Assembly: GCA_016648135.1 (NCBI GenBank)
Contig: JADDOH010002114.1
Location: forward strand, 62,001 to 126,000
From: Agrypnia vestita
Lineage: Eukaryota > Arthropoda > Insecta > Trichoptera > Phryganeidae
Direction of reading: 5' to 3'
Length of the DNA: 64,000 nucleotides
The translations under genes were made by a program, and so were the position numbers. This document shows, in pieces, positions 57,791-64,000 of the stretch; the stretch's first letter is position 1; every line of letters starts with the position of its first letter. The notes beneath the pieces are model-generated. The model was given only the letters and a program-made list of their open reading frames with translations, searched no databases and was not told where the DNA came from.

Positions 57791-59049
57791 TTATATCAGA
57801 TAGACAGAGAGAATCAATAGCTCCGCTGAGAATCTTGTGTTCGGTATGTAAATAAATTTGTGTTTTCCATAGTGATAAAGAAATAAGTTTTATTTTTTAG
57901 CCGTAAACCCGTCAATAATAGCGGAAAATTATAATAACGACTTGCCTCGCGTGACCGCATAACATATTAACAATTATTTCAATGCATTTATAAGGGGACA
58001 CGTAATATGGCGTCTCTGTAAATTCAAGATTCTGCATCCCAGGCGACTTAAACGGCTGACGCCAAACTCTGATATCAGCCACTACTTCAGCTGTAGGATG
58101 AGTTGTAGAACCGATCAACCATTAAGTTTAGTGAACGCGCATTTGCGATGTTTAAAAAAGATTCATTTACCTTTTTGAAAAATCATTTCCATCAAAAAAC
58201 ATTCAATCATTATGTTTGCAATGATAAATATTAAATACTAGTGTCGGACCAAATAATTTTTATGTAAAGCCCTGAAGTGAAATTTTACCGAAAATAGCGC
58301 TTTATAGATAACCCATATTATTTTTATTATTAGATAAGTTTGATATATATATATATATATATATACCTTTTAATTGTTTTACGGAAATGCAGCAGCAATG
58401 TTGAATGTAATTAACATTGCACATCCAGTGGGAAAAAATAGATAAAACTTGGTAACTCCGCGATAGCCAAATGGAAGATTTTCTTGCATAAAGGAAAAAT
58501 GAATATTTCTTCAACAAAAAGATGCACATTTCTTTTGCAAGAAAATAAATTATCTTATTTGTGTTTGCATGTACAATTTCTAAGATAAATTTCTTAGAAA
58601 AACATTTTTTCTATGATTAAGTGGGTGTTTAAAATGCTATTCAGTCTTCTTGTATAACGAATTGCCAATTTTCGGCGGGATTTTTTACAGCAGAAATTAA
58701 ACCATTCAAAGGACGAGCCGTTTTGCTGTCGACTCATTTGTATGCAAAACATATTTGCATTTTACGTTCTAGATTCAGCTTCGGTAACTTTTGCCTTAAG
58801 GAAATATTGCGTTTAGGGCTCGGAGCTGCGATTATGGACGGCGCTATAAAATCATAAAGAAACAAGAAATGAACAGAAAAGTTTCATAATTGTGCGATTG
58901 TTCCATGCTAAAAGGTACTGTCACGGATCGTGGCTGTGAGACCAAATAAAAACGCTGGAAAATATTTAGCGGTTTAAAGGAACAAAGTCGATTAATCGAA
59001 TTAAATTTAACGCTACTCTTTAAATTAAACTATTTTGCAATATATGTTG
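57791..59049. other. Intergenic DNA
   Basis: No gene. About 57895-57940 (AGCCGTAAACCCGTC..) is a scrap of the 2312 foldback family. An (AT)n tract is at 58344-58363. TATGCAAA and ATTTGCAT, POU-type octamer words in inverted orientation, lie at about 58741-58762. Confidence 0.4.
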
Positions 59050-59320
59050 GCCGTCGCCTTGCGACTCACTTCGCACCAAACGAACTCCCTGCGCGGCCTA
59101 GACCCGCGCTATTTATTGTAATAACGTTCGTTTCAAACCCTCGAGAAGATTCTTTTCCTTTCTAGTGTTAAGAAAAAGGTTCACGTCACTTCTAAGCTGT
59201 TCCAGGCATCCCCAGAATGTTATGGATAATTTTAGACTTTTTTGGAAGGTAAGAGGCTTCCATGTTATTGTTGCCATCGTCTTTTTACGAGGAATACTGT
59301 ACTGTATTGTCTTTTTAACA
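59050..59320 (+). repeat. Dispersed repeat, copy 2 (partner at 766-950)
   Basis: It shares GGCCGTCG, CCTCGAGAAGATTCTTTTCC and CGAGGAATACTGTAC with the first copy in the same order and is the longer and cleaner of the two. Short frames at 59165-59448 lie inside it and are not recognised. Confidence 0.4.
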
Positions 59321-60904
59321 TCTCGTTTAAGTATTATTACATTTATACTCTATATCTTTCAGTATGTTGTTTAAATTATATAAATAAATTTAAAATCATT
59401 ATTTGTGAGGACGTTTTGCAACTTCAAAGTGATCAATTTTATGTTTAAAATTTTTATTTTCTTTTATATTAAGTTAAATATATATCTTGGAAGTTTTTAT
59501 ACTGACAAGTCTCAAAAATATGGAAGGTTAGTGCCTATTTTTGATACATTCAATAATTTTTTCTTTGTAAGAAAACTGTAACGCCTTTAAAGTATAGGTA
59601 CCATTTTATTTTTATGCCTTATTAGTTTGATATTCCTTCGTAATTTAAAATTTCGCTTACATTAAAAAATATTTCAAATACTTGAGTAATGCTAAGTAAA
59701 ATATTTTTACCGTGCGATAGCACCTTGCTTGTTACTATGTATTAAGGTCATGGAAAATATTTCTCAGGAAGTATTTATAAAATTATGAATGCGGAAAAAA
59801 TACTGAAACGCTATAACTTTCTACTTAGAAAAGTCGTTAGAAAACGACTCATGGTTTCAAGATTATTTCCTTCCATTTATTTGCGTCGAGAATTTTTTTT
59901 TCAAAACACGTTTGATACATTTAAGAAATTCTTTGTAATTTGGGTAATCACCCTCACACACACACACACACATACTCAAACACACATACCTGCGTACGTA
60001 GGTAATTCTGTCACGCAATCCTACACGTTAGAACGGATCTTCTCAATCTTGCACGAAGCGTGGTTCGTGTCAAATTTATTACAGGACGCATTTAGTCGAC
60101 CTTTTGAATAATCCCCAAGATCCCTCTTTCCGCCTGCTGATAATATGAATAATTAAAAACTACATTTATCTAAGCGTTTCAGTAAAAAAAAACTTACCAA
60201 GGAGAATTTACCGCATGTTCCCTTTTGAACAGGGACATGTTTTTGTGAACCCCATCAGATTTATTTATCTTACATATTTTTAGTACGTCATATGTGAAGT
60301 GAAGATAAAATTTATCTATGAGATTGGAAATTATTTTTTTTTGTTCATCTCTCAACGTATTGTCATGATTTTTTAAAAATACTTATTTACAATTAAACAC
60401 AAAAAATATTGCCCATATAAAGGCTGTGTTTGTATTATCCATGGAATGATGACACGTATTCCGTACACAATTTAAAAAAAAGTACACAAAGTTATATGAA
60501 GTTTAAAATCACGGCCCAAGTGTAGAGTGCTCGTGTTTCAAGGTCAACACGGTACATAATGGGGCAGACAACGATTCTCAGTGTGAATGATTGTTTTGAA
60601 CTTTGTTTGAGGTTAGCATTACACGTTCGATAATTCTTTATTTGGGATAATTGGCATAACAACTGAAACCCTCATCCTTAAATTTGCGATGGTCATGTTA
60701 CTCTGTATCCATAATTGTTATTACCAAATTTATTTTGTTTACTTGTTCGCCACTTGCCCTGTAAATGCCTAATCGTTATGTAGGAAATGTACTATGATCG
60801 TAATTATGCGTATTTGTAGACGATCACATTGCATTGATACATTAAATATACGCACGTTAGTAGAGCAGGCCGAAGACATTGGGATATTGAGCTGATTTTG
60901 ACTT
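59321..60904. other. AT-rich intergenic DNA with a (CA)n tract
   Basis: No gene. A (CA)n microsatellite with interruptions spans about 59953-59988. The 108-codon frame at 59785-60111 runs through it and is not judged real. Confidence 0.45.
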
Positions 60905-61225
60905 AAGTAATGCAATGTTTTCTTATGTATTTTGTACCGGCGCGGCGGCGGCATATGGTAAAAGATCGAGAAGTGCTGCGAACCATCAAGACAAGAAAGC
61001 TTGAGCATTTCAGACATATTATGAGGAGACCAAAATATAGTCTTAACCATCTCACCATCCAGGGGAAAATAAGTGGTAAAAGAAGCGTAAGAAGACGCTT
61101 CATCTCGTAGCTGCGAAACTTGAGGGACTGGTGCAAGTGTAACTCGACTGAGTTGTTGTTGAAAATCGCAATTGCCAGAATGGTCGCCGACCTCCGAAAG
61201 AAGATGGCACCATTAAAAGAAAAAT
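60905..61225 (+). pseudogene. LINE C-terminal remnant
   Basis: It reads REVLRTIKTRKLEHFRHIMR, RPKYSLNHLTIQGKISGKRS, VRRRFIS.LRNLRDWCKCNS and then IAIARMVADLRKKMAP, the extreme C-terminus of an insect LINE polyprotein (same family as 51395, related to 19085). A stop (TAG) replaces the usual Trp of ISWLRNL. Confidence 0.7.
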
Positions 61226-62914
61226 AAGTATTTTGTACCTAATATTCTGTTAGTGTCTTATTAAAAATAAAATTAAAGGACATGCTTATCACATTTATTT
61301 GAAATAAGGTAGGTGTATTATAATATTATTATGTAGTCCATTATATTAGATTTCTCTACTATAAACCGGAGCAGGAAGAATTGGTACCGCAAGTTTATCA
61401 TCATTCACTAGAATTCTGTTACAAAAAAGGATAGTGTATCTAATTTTTGTCAGATATCCGGAGGTCATAACCATCTCCTATCTCAGCATCTCTTTATAAA
61501 ATATTATAATACCCATTTTACAGTGCTCTTTCGAGAAGACGAGACAAAAGATAAGATCACGGAAAAGCAACCCAACACTTTAAGACAATATTAAAAGTGG
61601 ACGTGATAGCATCTGTGAATGTTGTCTAAGCGTGGTCCGCGAGCGTCTGCGAGCCACAGTTTGCCGAGAAACCGTTTCTGCTGATATAATATATTTTGGT
61701 CTGGCAACATGTCGCAGTTTATTTAAAGGTTAAAAAGGAATGTAAAAGCGCACAGGGGTTAGGAATTTCCTAAGAATGGATAAGGGCAAATTTATTGGTT
61801 ACACACATGACAGGGGGGGTGGACAGAAAAACAAACGTTGAAGGAACACACGTTTTCCCACAAAACAGGGTGACCAAAATGTTACATTTTTATTGAAATG
61901 GTCGTTTTATTATCATGTTAAAAAAGCAGGAAAAATTTAGTCAGGGTACAATGGGCGTTGGGGTACAATTATATACAAGCCTCCGACAGATTTTTTTTAC
62001 AAATGTTTTAAATCAGACACTCTCTAGATTTTCAGCTGTATCCAGCATTGGTCGCGAGATTTGAGGAATCAAGAAATATCAAGGTAGGTCCTTACGAACA
62101 GTCTCTGAACGGAATGAACAGAACGGGCCTGTGCAGTCAGTGTCAAAATATTGTGTTTGATTTTACACTAAATTTTATTACATGCCTTTTAAATAGAATA
62201 TTATGTATATAAAAGTGAGCAATTTTGACATCGCTTTCTGAATTCTTCGAGATAAGACCGAATGGTTTTTAACGCAGAAGCATCGAAAACTTCTATAAAA
62301 TTGGCAAGAAGTTGTAAATAATAAAGGAGAATACTTTATTGACTAATTTGTTGTAATATTTTTTGTATCCTCTTGTCTTCTTCATTTGGAAATAAAAGGA
62401 CTATCAAATGTAAAAATTATAAACCATTATATTATAATATTATTAAACTAAACGACGAAAGAAAAACTTCCGTGTCAAACGTTTCAAATCCTATTCTCAC
62501 GTCGGCTAGAAAGGTCGTAGAAACATGGCAGATAATCCCAGAAAACTGAAACCCGAAGAACCTGAACGCGTAAATCTAAGAATACTTTTGTACAAAGAGA
62601 ATAGAGCATCACACTCTTCGCAACTCTTGCCTCATCCACATCTATACAACTTCAAATGTACGCTTGTCGATTGTTGAGATTTTTAACAGGACCTTCTTTA
62701 GTATCTAATTTAACTGGTCATGATGTTTAATAATATGTTTATTGGTTACTTTTGAATTAGTATCGCCTTCTTAGTATGATGTCAGGTACTTTAGTCTACC
62801 ACGATCACCCTGCCGTAAGCTTCATTATCTTGCAACAGATGGAAAAGAACCTCCACTCGTCTAATATTGATCTATTTACAAATCTATCTCGAGAGTCTTC
62901 CTTTCTTTTTATTG
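61226..62914. other. Intergenic DNA
   Basis: No gene. About 62500-62680 carries words like CATGGCAGATAAT and GAGAATAGAGCATCACACTC resembling scrambled pieces of the 26595 LINE family. The rest shows nothing. Confidence 0.35.
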
Positions 62915-63045
62915 TGAGGTTTAACGTAAAGAGTTTCCGGGTTCCATTCCCGGGAGGTCATAATACATCTAGATATGTGACGTTATATGACCTAGGTGTT
63001 TTTGTGATGTGTTTAGCTACAGCAAATGGGCCCTATGGCATGTTG
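62915..63045 (+). repeat. tRNA-derived SINE fragment (family 2)
   Basis: CCGGGTTCCATTCCCGGGAG (box B, one change from consensus) then GGTCATAATACATCTA and CCTAGGTGTTTTTGTGATG, the body also seen in the minus-strand copy at 25705-25855. The box A half is degraded. Confidence 0.55.
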
Positions 63046-64000
63046 TAGTGTTAATTAAAAAGTTGATAATCACAAAATAACAAAATAACTTTTTTTTTCT
63101 AAACAAACAAAAATGATATTGGATGTAAGACATTAAAAAAAACAAAAAATAAATATAAGGTAACTATTTGCAAAAAGAATCTGGTTATTTATAACATTTA
63201 ATTTCTAAAATTCTTATTTATGTAACTTAATCCTTTGTTATTTTTTATGCATAATTTCTATACCCTTGTTAATATCAAAAGAATGGTTTGTTTCCAAAAG
63301 CTGATTAGATAATTCAGAACAGTTATTGCTATTTAAATATCTTAAATAAATGTTCCTCAATCCCAATATCACAATTATACGCAAAGCGTTTTTTTTTTAA
63401 TAGTATGTGCTGTTATTGAAGAAATTTTTTTTAGCTATATGATGAAACAAGATTTTATTTAAAAAATGTTAAACCTAGAGCCTTTCAGTTAATAGTCTAG
63501 CTTCATTAGTGGTTTTATTATTATTATTACATTTTGAATTGTGATTAATAGTTTAATTTGTACGGGACAGGTTCCACCCTTACTCATTATTCCGCGTTGT
63601 ATGCACATTCCTGCAGCACCTATATGTGTACAAAGTGAAGCATTATGTCTGGCATGTAGGGGGATGTTTAATGAGTGGCTGATGACATTATCATTAATTA
63701 TCCTCCGCATTTATTCTAGACTCTGCGTATTACTTGAAATGCAGATCAAAGTGAGCCGTAGTATCCAAGTCACCGTATTTACGGGTAGGGCCTAATAACT
63801 CCGGGCGTTGTCGCCACATGTCGTTATTTATGCGTCGCCTATTTCGGCCGTTTTCGCTGCTATCGACACCTCGTAAATTCACACCAGACTATTTTTATGT
63901 GTTTTGCATATGCTCTCCTAGCGGCCACGGCCATGCCTATGATTTTTTATTAGCTTCTCACGTTTAAGATAAGAGCCTTCCTACCCTCTTGTAAAGAAGC
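63046..64000. other. Intergenic DNA; GC-richer conserved-looking end
   Basis: 63046-63560 is AT-rich with nothing recognised. 63570-63960 is GC-richer and has AGATCAAAG (TCF-type site, about 63744) and CACATG/GCGTCGCC words. No frame looks coding; it may be regulatory and continues beyond the window. Confidence 0.3.

Noticed and set aside
59785..60111. 108-codon ORF
   Set aside because: It runs through a (CA)n microsatellite, which produces the THTHTHTQTH stretch, and has no other features.

Overview
This 64 kb window is AT-rich nuclear DNA from an insect. A moth or butterfly is the best guess, from cecropia-type mariners, non-autonomous Helitron-like repeats with CTAG ends, tRNA-derived SINEs and many TACCTAC/GTAGGTA words, but no single feature proves the order. 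It is gene-poor: one host gene is certain and almost everything else recognisable is transposon-derived.

Host gene. A single uninterrupted coding exon at 37019-40906 (+) encodes a 1295-residue Toll-family receptor of the long type (18-wheeler/Toll-6/Toll-7/Toll-8 class, leaning to Toll-7/18w): signal peptide, large leucine-rich-repeat (LRR) ectodomain with two cysteine-flanked blocks, one membrane span, a TIR domain and a proline-rich tail. About 0.7 kb upstream there is a TATA-less Inr+DPE core promoter (predicted start 36303). Poly(A) signals follow about 0.65 and 1.0 kb after the stop.

Mobile DNA. Two 1285-bp mariner elements (5166-6450 on +, 16134-17418 on -) are nearly identical and both flanked by TA. 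The first has an intact 339-residue D,D34D transposase. The second is broken by a 1-base loss, a later 1-base gain and a Glu-to-Lys change beside the first catalytic Asp. LINE reverse-transcriptase tails of at least three families lie at 13.3, 19.1, 24.4, 26.6, 46.2, 48.0, 50.8, 51.4, 52.9, 56.9, 57.4 and 60.9 kb. Five tRNA-derived SINE copies of two or three families, two Helitron-like elements and several foldback or MITE-like elements (2.3, 13.6, 21.3, 30.8, 31.9 and 51.6 kb) are also present. Four short motifs with a hammerhead-ribozyme-like core (4.3, 9.8, 25.5 and 52.1 kb) share one architecture.

Non-coding. GC- and CpG-rich islands stand out of the AT-rich background at about 11.7, 14.5, 15.5, 23.8, 32.4, 43.3, 53.6 and 63.7 kb. 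They have no convincing reading frame and are candidates for promoters or cis-regulatory modules. A TATA-box promoter-like block sits at 55.6 kb. No rRNA, authentic tRNA gene or CRISPR array was seen. All statements come from reading the sequence; no database search was possible.
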